29,124 bases of DNA from a virus, in the IMG/VR virus record IMGVR_UViG_3300027749_004422, positions 1-29,124 of that record; one strand, written 5' to 3'. Positions 17,934-24,788 of this stretch are shown piece by piece (position 1 is the stretch's first letter; each line of letters starts with the position of its first letter). Below the pieces are notes generated by a model. The model had not been told where the DNA came from. It did not search any database and worked only from the letters and a program-made list of their open reading frames with translations. A program made the translations under genes and the position numbers.

Positions 17934-20813
17934 ATGCTGAACATTTGGACTAAGGCATCAGGTTATAGTTTTGGAGTTCTTGCAGAAGAACTTGCTGTGA
18001 ATATTCCATTGCCAGTGGCAAACGATACCGGAGTAAATTATAGTGTAATTTCGGGTAAGTTACCTGGTGGACTATATATTAAAGAAAAACACATTATCGG
18101 TAGTCCCTTCATTGTTGCATATTCTACTAAATTTGAATTTTGCATACGAGCATCTGCAAATGCTAGCAGCACTAATAGCACAATTGTTGGTGGTGCATTT
18201 GTTCCCACAACAGTTACTTCAGGAACATTCTTAGTTGGCATGAAATTATCGGGAGCCGGTATTCCAGCGGGAACATATATCACGTCCGATCATCACAACG
18301 GAACATTTGGGGTTAACACTACAGAAAATATTAATTCTGTCAATGTTACCGCAACTGGCTTTGCAGATCGAACATTCTTCATATCAATCGACAGTAACCA
18401 TTTTCCAACATTTATTACATCTGCAGGAAATTTACCCATTGGGCCCAATCAACAATTTTACACCACTGATCAAACTTATGTAGAATATCAGTTAGAGGTT
18501 ATAGATATAAGCATTGCAACAAATCGAGCATTGAATTTTTTTATAGCTAGTGGCGACGGAAGTTTGCCACCAGGTTTAACATTAAGTAATTCTGGCCTTA
18601 TTAGTGGATACATTTTACCTTTGCCAAAAATAACTACAAATGTTGGTTTAATGAGTGTGAATGATGTGGGAGGGAGTACCAACAGTTTTGATAGTTACCA
18701 GTACGATACTATAATGTTTGATTATAATATCCCAGCTTCGGTTAAACATTCACTAAGTTTAAATTATCAATTTAAAGTAACAGTAACCGACGGGGTTAAT
18801 AATGCTTACCGAATTTTTAAAATATTTGTTGCAGGAACTGACGAATTCCGAGCTGATGCAACTATTTTAGATGGTCAGGCAGATGGGTTTACTGCGGACA
18901 GTACATATGTAAGAAGTCCACAATGGTTAACTAACAGTAGTTTAGGAACATTTAGATCTAACAATTATCTCACAGTACCTGTAGCGTTGTATGATAACAC
19001 CGGGGTAACATTCCGAAAAGAACCAACTAATCACGAAACATATGCAGTAGCTTATCAAATATACGGTCTTGATAATATTATCACAAGCAATACTGTGACC
19101 ATAGACAATGTATCAGTTGCTCCAAAAATTGGACAGTGGTTCACACTTAATTACTATGTAGAAGGAGCATTGGACAACCTTTATCAAATAATACAAGTTG
19201 ATAAATTAACTTCTACACGATACAGATTAACACTGACGTCTAAATTATTAGTTAGTATTCCAAATAATACAGCATTTTACATAGGAACATTGTGCAGATT
19301 TCCAACTGGAATTAATTTTGATCCGTTGACCGGTGATTTATACGGAATGGTTCCGTATCAGCCCAGTGTGACAGAAAAGTTTACATTTACAATTACAGCA
19401 ACCCGAACTGGTGATAGTAGTCAAGAATTAGTCAGTACTAGCAAAGAATTTAATTTAATTATGCTAGGAAGTATTCATAGTCAGATTACTTGGATTAGTC
19501 CAAGTAATTTAGGAACTATTTCTGCAGACTATATTTGCACACTTAGATTGTTGGCCGAGACATCTGTAGCAGCTGCAACAGTTACATATACCGTAGTTAA
19601 AGGAAGTTTACCCCCAGGAATAAATTTAAAATTAGATGGTGAATTAGTTGGGATTCCAAATCAATTTTATAATGCAAAAACACACACCCTAGGGTTAATA
19701 ACTATTGACTCTGGCTCAACTACTTTTGATAGAAATACCACTACTATAGATCGAACATATACATTTAGTGTTGAATCTGCCGATCAATACGGGTATAGCG
19801 CAATTACTAAAGAATTTACGCTTACAATTGATTCACCTAACGATATTGTTTATAATAACATCATCGTGAGACCTTACCTAATTCCTGAACAAAGAAATAT
19901 GTTTAAGAGTTTTATTAATAACTCAACTGTATTCACGCCGTCGAGTATCTATCGACCAACCGACACAAATTTTGGTATACAAACATCACTGACTATGTTG
20001 GTATATGCTGGAATAGAAGCTCAATCAGCAGCATCAATTGTGGGTGCAATGGGACTAAACACCAAGCGTAAACGTTTTCAATTTAAAAGTATACAAAAAG
20101 CAATAGCTGTGGATCCTGTATCTAATGAGCCAGTGTACGAAGTAGTATACATAAAAATGATAGATCCCTTAGAGCCAAACGGAAAGCACTTGCCGTTATC
20201 AATTAACTCTGTAAATTCATCGGAAAAAATTACAGCAGATACAAGCAATTCACTTTGGCAAAAAGGTTTTGAAGTTCATAAATTATTAGACGGCTCTGGA
20301 AATATTATGTTGGATCCAATTACAGGCGAGCAAGTAAGAAATCCTACAACTATTGAACAAGCTGAATTAGATGGTCTAGCAATTAATGCACCGTTTTTTA
20401 ATCGTCCTGATTACAATATCACAGTAGACAGCACAGGATATCAAATCAATACTCCTAACCCCAACACGTATTTTCCTAGTAGTATTACAAATTGGCAAAA
20501 AAGAATTAGTACATCAATTAATAGTTACACGGTAGACGGAAGTCCTATATTAGCAAAAACCGAAAGAAATTATTTGCCGCTTTGGATGCGCTCTATTCCG
20601 TCAGGACAAAAGCAACAACTAGGATACATATTAGCTATACCACTATGTTTTTGTAAAGTTGGAACAGCAGATACTATTTTATTAAATATCAAGCATAGTG
20701 ATTTTGATTTTACCAAAATAGATTACACAATTGATAGATATACAATAACGTCGGCAGCTGGATATACCGACGATAAATATCTAATATTTAAGAACAACAG
20801 GATAACAGTATGA
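17934..20813 (+). CDS. structural protein with Ig-like (He_PIG) repeats
   Basis: A 959-residue protein starting ten bases after the previous stop with AAGG ahead of the ATG. Four putative-Ig motifs of the form [LF]P-x-G-[IL]-x-[FIL]...G-x-[IL]-x-G are visible near residues 43-60 (GKLPGGLYIKEKHIIGSP), 206-224 (GSLPPGLTLSNSGLISGYI), 455-478 and 556-580 (GSLPPGINLKLDGELVGIP). Near residues 80-140 there is one copy of the G-x-x-L-x-G-A-G-I-x-x-G-T beta module found several times in the giant protein. The last third is different: IIVRPYLIPEQRNMF, then YLPLWMRSIPSGQ, and an ending LIFKNNRITV. This ending recalls a conserved virion protein of marine T4-like phages, from memory. Ig-like domains on virions often bind surface sugars; the end may dock to the tail or baseplate. 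Confidence 0.75.
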   Translation: MLNIWTKASGYSFGVLAEELAVNIPLPVANDTGVNYSVISGKLPGGLYIKEKHIIGSPFIVAYSTKFEFCIRASANASSTNSTIVGGAFVPTTVTSGTFLVGMKLSGAGIPAGTYITSDHHNGTFGVNTTENINSVNVTATGFADRTFFISIDSNHFPTFITSAGNLPIGPNQQFYTTDQTYVEYQLEVIDISIATNRALNFFIASGDGSLPPGLTLSNSGLISGYILPLPKITTNVGLMSVNDVGGSTNSFDSYQYDTIMFDYNIPASVKHSLSLNYQFKVTVTDGVNNAYRIFKIFVAGTDEFRADATILDGQADGFTADSTYVRSPQWLTNSSLGTFRSNNYLTVPVALYDNTGVTFRKEPTNHETYAVAYQIYGLDNIITSNTVTIDNVSVAPKIGQWFTLNYYVEGALDNLYQIIQVDKLTSTRYRLTLTSKLLVSIPNNTAFYIGTLCRFPTGINFDPLTGDLYGMVPYQPSVTEKFTFTITATRTGDSSQELVSTSKEFNLIMLGSIHSQITWISPSNLGTISADYICTLRLLAETSVAAATVTYTVVKGSLPPGINLKLDGELVGIPNQFYNAKTHTLGLITIDSGSTTFDRNTTTIDRTYTFSVESADQYGYSAITKEFTLTIDSPNDIVYNNIIVRPYLIPEQRNMFKSFINNSTVFTPSSIYRPTDTNFGIQTSLTMLVYAGIEAQSAASIVGAMGLNTKRKRFQFKSIQKAIAVDPVSNEPVYEVVYIKMIDPLEPNGKHLPLSINSVNSSEKITADTSNSLWQKGFEVHKLLDGSGNIMLDPITGEQVRNPTTIEQAELDGLAINAPFFNRPDYNITVDSTGYQINTPNPNTYFPSSITNWQKRISTSINSYTVDGSPILAKTERNYLPLWMRSIPSGQKQQLGYILAIPLCFCKVGTADTILLNIKHSDFDFTKIDYTIDRYTITSAAGYTDDKYLIFKNNRITV

Positions 20814-21385
20814 CAAGCCAAATAAACTATTCAGCAATTAATGTAGCATACCCAGTAGCAGGCGTGGATAACAACAGCCAAGGGTTTAGAGACAATTTCA
20901 CAGCAATACAAGCCGGATTAGCCGAGGCATCCGCTGAAATCACACTCTTACAAACCAATGGGTTAGATGTTACTCAACCTGTTAATCAGTTACAAGGTAC
21001 AATATTCAACAATGGATTGTATTCACAATTTAATGGTGTATATTACAATGCTGGTACTGTTGGAGCAGGCGGTGCATTAATAAATGTAGACAACGGTCCT
21101 ATGCAAAAAGTAACGCTTTCGGCCAATGCAACTTTAACTTTTGAAAATTGGCCTGACGTTGGAATGTGGAGCACTATTAGGCTTGTATTGGCTAACAATG
21201 GAAGTCCGCGTGTTGCAACACTGGATACAACAAATTCAGGAGTATTAAAAACAGTTACCGGATGGCCGTATGGTACTAACCCAGTCACTGTATCTATTCC
21301 CACTACTGGAAAAATAGAGGTAATCGAAGCATGGACCGTCGACGGCGGCACAACTGTATATATAAAAAACTTAGGCCAATATTAA
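20810..21385 (+). CDS. structural protein with divergent shared N-terminal motif
   Basis: A 191-residue protein starting by an ATGA overlap with the preceding gene. Residues 4-35 (INYSAINVAYPVAGVDNNSQGFRDNFTAIQAGL) are a divergent form of the F-R-x-x-F-x-x-I motif seen at the start of three other structural proteins here; a short helix of AEASAEITLLQ type follows and could trimerise. The rest is beta-rich (LSANATLTFENWPDVGMWSTIRLVL, then a GTTVYI-like ending) and resembles small fibre-tip domains of phages. It closes the structural block. Virion role inferred. Confidence 0.75.
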   Translation: MTSQINYSAINVAYPVAGVDNNSQGFRDNFTAIQAGLAEASAEITLLQTNGLDVTQPVNQLQGTIFNNGLYSQFNGVYYNAGTVGAGGALINVDNGPMQKVTLSANATLTFENWPDVGMWSTIRLVLANNGSPRVATLDTTNSGVLKTVTGWPYGTNPVTVSIPTTGKIEVIEAWTVDGGTTVYIKNLGQY

Positions 21386-21615
21386 TGCATCCACTTTCTG
21401 GCAATTTATCAGAAATCAAAGACGGGGATCTTGAGACCAAGATCTTTGATCTTACCAAAAAATATTTCATGACAAGCAATCCTGGGGTCAAACAACAGAT
21501 AAGTTTGATGTTAGATACGTACAACGAAGAATTGAGCAAACGACGCCAAGAAACCCTAGCAAAAATGATGGAAAGTCGAGATAAAAAACTTGACAGTTTA
21601 ATTAAAGTCAGTTAA
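21385..21615 (+). CDS. small charged helical protein, function unknown
   Basis: A 76-residue protein. The ATG at 21385 overlaps the preceding stop as TAATG; a longer frame beginning at 21331 lies wholly inside the previous gene and adds an unlikely Arg-rich leader, so 21385 is preferred. The sequence (LSEIKDGDLETKIFDLTKKYF, then QQISLMLDTYNEELSKRR, ending DSLIKVS) is almost entirely predicted helix with heptad-like spacing, compatible with a coiled coil. A comparable short protein occurs in marine T4-like phages beside late genes, from memory. Its last codons contain a TTGACA box that may serve the next gene. I do not recognise a function; an assembly factor or transcription accessory protein are options. 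Confidence 0.7.
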   Translation: MHPLSGNLSEIKDGDLETKIFDLTKKYFMTSNPGVKQQISLMLDTYNEELSKRRQETLAKMMESRDKKLDSLIKVS

Positions 21616-21618
21616 AAT
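21590..21618 (+). promoter_or_regulatory. sigma70-type promoter, possibly leaderless
   Basis: TTGACA at 21590-21595, 17 bases, then TAAAAT at 21613-21618. The -35 box is a perfect match and the -10 matches five of six. The box lies in the last codons of the upstream gene (Leu-Asp-Ser). Transcription would begin around 21624-21626, on or next to the ATG at 21626, which has almost no Shine-Dalgarno. Confidence 0.5.
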
Positions 21619-21625
21619 ATAGGCT

Positions 21626-22135
21626 ATGCGCCTAGATAAATTTGGTAATCCTATTTTTAATACACAAGACATATTCAAATTCCTATACCAAGGAAAACTA
21701 ACCAACCTCAAAGATCTAACTGTGGATTATACAGAAGATATCAAACAGTTGGAACAAACAGCCGGACTTACATTTTCAAAATTCAACGATCAGTTAGATT
21801 CTATTAGTATAGAGGACTTTGATCAAGCACTGCAAAGTGACTGGTTTATGCCACCTGAATACAAAGATTTTGATGTAGAAGAATGGTGTCTTAACCGTTG
21901 CACAACTAAACAACAAAAAGAACGAGTATACGACGAAATGGAAGCATATCGTGATCGTAAGATGATCCCTTTGCTACAATGGACCAAACATTTTGTAGAT
22001 ACATGTAATGAAAACGGAATTGTTTGGGGTGTAGGACGTGGATCCAGCGTGGCCAGTTTTGTGCTGTATTTGCTAGGTGTACATCAAATAGATTCAGTCA
22101 AATATAATTTAGACTGGCAGGAATTCCTGAGATAA
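21626..22135 (+). CDS. stand-alone fragment related to DNA polymerase III alpha (DnaE/PolC palm start)
   Basis: A 169-residue protein. Residues about 108-169 match the start of the family C polymerase palm: a helix ending NENGIVWGVGRGSSVASFVLYLLGV, then IDSVKYNL and a final EFLR. In bacterial DnaE this region reads [33 protein letters not shown] and continues into the catalytic Asp-x-Asp. Here the protein stops exactly after FLR, so the Gly-Ser triphosphate-binding motif (residues 135-141) is present but the catalytic aspartates are absent. Residues 75-108 also resemble the helical region just before the palm. A polymerase is therefore excluded; a regulator, dNTP sensor or structural remnant is possible. 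The ribosome site is poor (AGG two bases from ATG). No downstream frame in 22136-22161 continues the domain, so this is a defined short protein and not an obvious frameshift. Confidence 0.7.
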   Translation: MRLDKFGNPIFNTQDIFKFLYQGKLTNLKDLTVDYTEDIKQLEQTAGLTFSKFNDQLDSISIEDFDQALQSDWFMPPEYKDFDVEEWCLNRCTTKQQKERVYDEMEAYRDRKMIPLLQWTKHFVDTCNENGIVWGVGRGSSVASFVLYLLGVHQIDSVKYNLDWQEFLR

Positions 22136-22161
22136 GTAGTAGTATAATTAAGGAGATTACA

Positions 22162-22440
22162 ATGGCTAATCAAAAAACAGGTATTTACAGAACAGCTAAA
22201 GGTCGTGAAGTAGACATGGGCAAACTAATTAATCAAAATGAGTTGCAACCAGCTGTGGGAAATATGAAGGTAAATGCTAGAGGCGACAAGTTAGGCGCTG
22301 GTGGCAAGATTATATCTTCAGGAATTCCAAGTCAAATAAATGCAAGCAGGCCTACGCCAGTGGCTGCACCAGTTGCCGAACCAGCGGTTGCACCAGGTAA
22401 AAAAGATGTATCTACTATGGATCCAGAAGGTAACGAATGA
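22162..22440 (+). CDS. small conserved phage protein with Ala/Pro tail, function unknown
   Basis: A 92-residue protein with a perfect AAGGAG ribosome site seven bases before ATG. The first 60 residues (YRTAKGREVDMGKLINQNELQPAVGNMKVNARGDKLG) form a conserved-looking basic block; residues 62-85 are a flexible Ala/Pro/Val tail. No membrane segment or catalytic motif is seen. I recall similar short proteins with the NARGD-LG-GGKI pattern in marine T4-like phages, annotated as hypothetical. Its stop overlaps the co-chaperonin start by ATGA, so the two are co-translated. A small virion or assembly protein is plausible. Confidence 0.75.
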   Translation: MANQKTGIYRTAKGREVDMGKLINQNELQPAVGNMKVNARGDKLGAGGKIISSGIPSQINASRPTPVAAPVAEPAVAPGKKDVSTMDPEGNE

Positions 22441-22835
22441 AAGTAACAGGAAAACTTATTCCAGTTCGTAATAATATCCTTATTACGGATATGAATTTTG
22501 GTGAGCAAATATCAAAAGGTGGCATTTTTGTTCTCAGCGATGATGGAAAAAGCGAAGGTGTTAAGCACCGATGGGGCCGTGTTTGGGCGATTGGGCCAGA
22601 ACAAGAAGACGTCTCTGTTGGAGAATGGATCCTGCTTGAGCACGGTCGGTGGACTCGTGGAGTCACAGTAGTTGAACAAGACGGTACTGAAATTACAATT
22701 CGTCGTGCAGATGTAAATGGAATTTTAATGGTGTCTGATGAAAAACCAGACGGCCTCGAATTAGGTAAGCATAGCAAAGTAGAGCATGCAACATTTGATC
22801 CGGCAACATTTTCAAGACCCAGTTTTGAACAATAA
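22437..22835 (+). CDS. GroES-like co-chaperonin (gp31 type)
   Basis: A 132-residue protein with the GroES layout: LIPVRNNILITDMNFGEQ (first strand), the mobile loop with KGGIFVLSDD that would contact host GroEL, WGRVWAIGP, VGEWILLEHGRWTRG (roof/loop part), and a C-terminal strand ADVNGILMVSD. T4 gp31 replaces host GroES so that GroEL can fold the large capsid protein; the same role is inferred here. Length exceeds both GroES (about 97) and gp31 (111): about 25 extra residues after the fold (GLELGKHSKVEHATFDPATF) look unstructured. It lies at the end of the structural cluster and is followed directly by a strong terminator, so it probably belongs to the late transcript. Confidence 0.85.
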   Translation: MKVTGKLIPVRNNILITDMNFGEQISKGGIFVLSDDGKSEGVKHRWGRVWAIGPEQEDVSVGEWILLEHGRWTRGVTVVEQDGTEITIRRADVNGILMVSDEKPDGLELGKHSKVEHATFDPATFSRPSFEQ

Positions 22836-22851
22836 TTAAAGTTGTTTGAGT

Positions 22852-22878
22852 AACAGGGCTATTGACTAGCCCTGTTTT
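22852..22878 (+). terminator. rho-independent terminator after the co-chaperonin gene
   Basis: A perfect 10-bp stem (AACAGGGCTA at 22852-22861, TAGCCCTGTT at 22867-22876) with the 5-base loop TTGAC, running into TTTT. It starts 17 bases after the co-chaperonin stop. The loop and the first stem base after it form the -35 box of the following promoter. Confidence 0.9.
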
Positions 22879-22890
22879 CACCTGTATACT
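22862..22890 (+). promoter_or_regulatory. consensus sigma70-type promoter for the replication operon
   Basis: TTGACT at 22862-22867, exactly 17 bases, then TATACT at 22885-22890. Both boxes match five of six consensus bases at ideal spacing. Expected start of transcription is near 22897, about 10 bases before the first gene of the operon and overlapping its AAAAGGAG ribosome site. The -35 box is the loop of the upstream terminator. Host-type boxes suggest early expression. Confidence 0.75.
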
Positions 22891-22907
22891 ACATAAAAGG
22901 AGAATCC

Positions 22908-23048
22908 ATGATTTTGCTAAATGCAGTATTAACTTTATTAGCTGTGTATTTTGCCAAAAAAGAATATGAATCTGGAAGAACCATATGGGCAATGTTTTGG
23001 GCATTTCTACTAGGCTGGGATGTTCATACACTGTTATCTGTCATATGA
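22908..23048 (+). CDS. small membrane protein (46 residues)
   Basis: ATG with an excellent AAGGAG seven bases upstream, stop TGA at 23046. The product begins ILLNAVLTLLAVYFAKKEY and continues with WAMFWAFLLGWDVHTLL: two hydrophobic segments, residues 2-16 and 26-37, around a short charged loop (KKEYESGR). It would be a two-pass inner-membrane peptide, or one segment plus an amphipathic helix. It is the first gene after the consensus promoter. No family is recognised. Strong ribosome site, tight spacing to the next gene and membrane-like composition argue that it is real. Confidence 0.7.
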   Translation: MILLNAVLTLLAVYFAKKEYESGRTIWAMFWAFLLGWDVHTLLSVI

Positions 23049-23069
23049 ACTACATATTGAGGAAATAAA

Positions 23070-23243
23070 ATGGAAATAGAAGTACAACCTAAAGATACAA
23101 GTCGTGGACATTTTTATGTCAGCCTTGCAAAAAGTGCAATTAGAATTTTGGCGGGCTTGGCACTTGTATATGGTTTGGTGTGGGAAGCTGGATGTTTCCT
23201 TATTTTAGCAGAAGTATTGGGTGTGGTTGAAGAGTTAGTGTAA
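23070..23243 (+). CDS. small single-pass membrane protein (57 residues)
   Basis: Starts at ATG 23070 behind TGAGGAAA; ends TAA at 23241-23243. A hydrophilic head (EIEVQPKDTSRGHFY) is followed by VSLAKSAIRILAGLALVYGLV, a hydrophobic run up to residue 53, and an acidic end (VVEELV). The pattern is one long or two short membrane helices. The -YVSLAKSAIRI- pattern is reminiscent of short hypothetical proteins in marine phages, from memory. The following gene starts on its stop codon (TAATG), which supports translation. Confidence 0.68.
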   Translation: MEIEVQPKDTSRGHFYVSLAKSAIRILAGLALVYGLVWEAGCFLILAEVLGVVEELV

Positions 23244-23380
23244 TGTGGAGAGTTAGGTACTATATGGTAGGCGGAACAAAGACAACAAAGTTGTTTCCTA
23301 CACTAACGGAAGCTACGTATTTTGTAGTGTATAAAATACGTTCTTGCGATGTTTACGAATTTTTAAAGGTTGAAAAATGA
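23243..23380 (+). CDS. small basic protein (45 residues), function unknown
   Basis: ATG at 23243 shares a base with the preceding stop; its own stop TGA at 23378-23380 overlaps the clamp-loader start by ATGA. Product: basic and aromatic (MWRVRYYMVGGTKTTKLFPTL, later YKIRSCDVYEFLKVEK), probably a small beta-alpha fold. No motif is recognised. Its perfect fit between two coupled genes is the main evidence that it is expressed, at least to keep coupling with the clamp loader. Confidence 0.65.
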   Translation: MWRVRYYMVGGTKTTKLFPTLTEATYFVVYKIRSCDVYEFLKVEK

Positions 23381-24291
23381 AGGAACTATGGGTAGAAAAA
23401 TACCGGCCGGCAACTATTGACGGTTACGTTTTTAGAGACAATCATCAACGAGAACAAGTCGAGTCTTGGATTAAACAAAAATCCATTCCGCATTTGTTGT
23501 TTAGCGGTAATGCTGGCATTGGCAAGACCACTTTAGCAAAGATTCTATTCAAGGAACTAGACCTCAATGATCTAGATGTATTAGAGATTAATGCCAGTCG
23601 AACAAATAGTGTCGACGATGTCCGTGACAAGATTATTAACTTTGTACAAATGATCCCGTTTGGTGATTTTAAAGTTGTTTTGTTAGATGAAGCTGATTAC
23701 TTATCGCCCAATGCACAAGCGGCATTGCGCGGTGTTATGGAAGAGTATCATACTACAGCACGTTTTATTCTCACATGTAATTACCCTAACAAGATCATTC
23801 CTGCATTGCATAGTCGATGCCAGGGTTTTCACATTGAAAGAGTTGATCTTGCTGAATTTACAGCTCGGGTTGCAACTATTCTTATGGAGGAAAAAATAGA
23901 GTTTGATCTTGATACATTAGATACATTTGTCAAAGCAACATATCCAGACTTACGTAAGTGTATCAACACAGTTCAAATGAATAGTCTTGACGGTACATTA
24001 CATACACCCGAGTCTGGGGACACTGGAGCTGCAGATTATAAAATTCGAATGGTTGAATTATTTAAAGCTGGTAAGATTGGAGAAGCTCGTAAATTAGTTT
24101 GTGGACAAGCTCGACCAGAAGAAATGGGTGATATCTATCGCTGGCTATATGATAATATTGAAATCTTTGGTGAAGAAGCATTACAAGACAAAGCAATTCT
24201 TATTATTAAACAGGGCCTTGTTGATCACACATTAGTTATTGATCCAGAAATTAATCTAGCGGCAACACTTATTCGATTGAGTCATCTGTGA
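23377..24291 (+). CDS. 44: sliding-clamp loader ATPase subunit (gp44 type)
   Basis: A 304-residue AAA+ protein. The N-terminus LWVEKYRPATIDGYV is the RFC/gp44 signature. Walker A is GNAGIGKT at residues 44-51, Walker B is VVLLDEADYL near 99-108, and the sensor/arginine-finger motif HSRCQ lies near 148-152. The C-terminal helical region (FKAGKIGEARKLV, then INLAATLIRLSHL) matches the collar domain of T4 gp44 (319 residues). The protein loads the gp45 clamp onto primed DNA using ATP. In T4 it works with small subunit gp62, whose gene usually follows at once; here a dCMP deaminase follows, and gp62 is not in the window. Start is fixed by ATGA coupling with the small basic gene. Confidence 0.93.
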   Translation: MKELWVEKYRPATIDGYVFRDNHQREQVESWIKQKSIPHLLFSGNAGIGKTTLAKILFKELDLNDLDVLEINASRTNSVDDVRDKIINFVQMIPFGDFKVVLLDEADYLSPNAQAALRGVMEEYHTTARFILTCNYPNKIIPALHSRCQGFHIERVDLAEFTARVATILMEEKIEFDLDTLDTFVKATYPDLRKCINTVQMNSLDGTLHTPESGDTGAADYKIRMVELFKAGKIGEARKLVCGQARPEEMGDIYRWLYDNIEIFGEEALQDKAILIIKQGLVDHTLVIDPEINLAATLIRLSHL

Positions 24292-24788
24292 AACAAAAGT
24301 TAAAAAAAGCGTACATGAAAACTGCAGAAACATTTGCAGAATTAAGTCATGCACGTAGGCTTCATGTTGGTGCTATTGTGGTCAAGGATGATCGTATCAT
24401 TAGTATTGGCTACAATGGTATGCCAGCAGGTTGGGACAACGATTGTGAAAATACTGTTTTTGTGTTAGGTAAAGAAGTAATCGACACCGACATGGTATCG
24501 TTAGGGTATACAAAAACAGATAATGGTAATTGGACGACACTTAAATCAAAACCGGAGGTATTACATGCAGAAACAAACGCAATCGCTAAGTTGGCTAAAA
24601 GTACTGAGTCTGGGGCTAATGCTACTATGTTTATTACTCATAGTCCTTGTTTGGATTGTGCCAAACTTATATTTCAGTCTGGGATTACTAGTGTGTTCTA
24701 CCGCGACTCTTATCGTAGCAAAGATGGAATACAATTCCTCACAAAATCAGGCGTAAAAGTAAAACAAATAGGAAAACAAAATGACTAA
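24288..24788 (+). CDS. cd: dCMP deaminase (zinc-dependent)
   Basis: A 166-residue enzyme of the cytidine/deoxycytidylate deaminase family. Landmarks: HVGAIVVKDDRIISIGYNGMPAGW, an upstream Cys in DNDCEN, HAETNAI with the zinc His and catalytic Glu, and SPCLDCAKLIFQSGI with the two zinc cysteines. It converts dCMP to dUMP, feeding dTTP synthesis for phage DNA. T4 Cd is 193 residues; this one is shorter at the C-terminus. The start is a GTG that overlaps the clamp-loader stop (GTGA); an ATG at 24315 would also keep the domain. It ends inside the next gene with an 8-base overlap. Function is close to certain; the allosteric dCTP response cannot be judged. Confidence 0.92.
   Translation: MKQKLKKAYMKTAETFAELSHARRLHVGAIVVKDDRIISIGYNGMPAGWDNDCENTVFVLGKEVIDTDMVSLGYTKTDNGNWTTLKSKPEVLHAETNAIAKLAKSTESGANATMFITHSPCLDCAKLIFQSGITSVFYRDSYRSKDGIQFLTKSGVKVKQIGKQND

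Noticed and set aside
21331-21384. Longer N-terminus for the small helical protein
   Set aside because: It would lie inside the previous gene and add an Arg-rich leader; the TAATG at 21385 is the natural coupled start.
22143-22148. TATAAT before the 22162 gene as a promoter
   Set aside because: No -35 box at a fitting distance, and the transcript would start inside or after the AAGGAG site.
22693-23031. 112-residue minus-strand frame across the terminator and the first small membrane gene
   Set aside because: It crosses a terminator and promoter on the other strand, has no recognisable domain, and the + strand genes there have excellent ribosome sites and coupling.
24523-24756. 77-residue + strand frame inside the dCMP deaminase gene
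   Set aside because: It lies fully within conserved deaminase motifs in another frame; hydrophobic stretches come from the frame shift.
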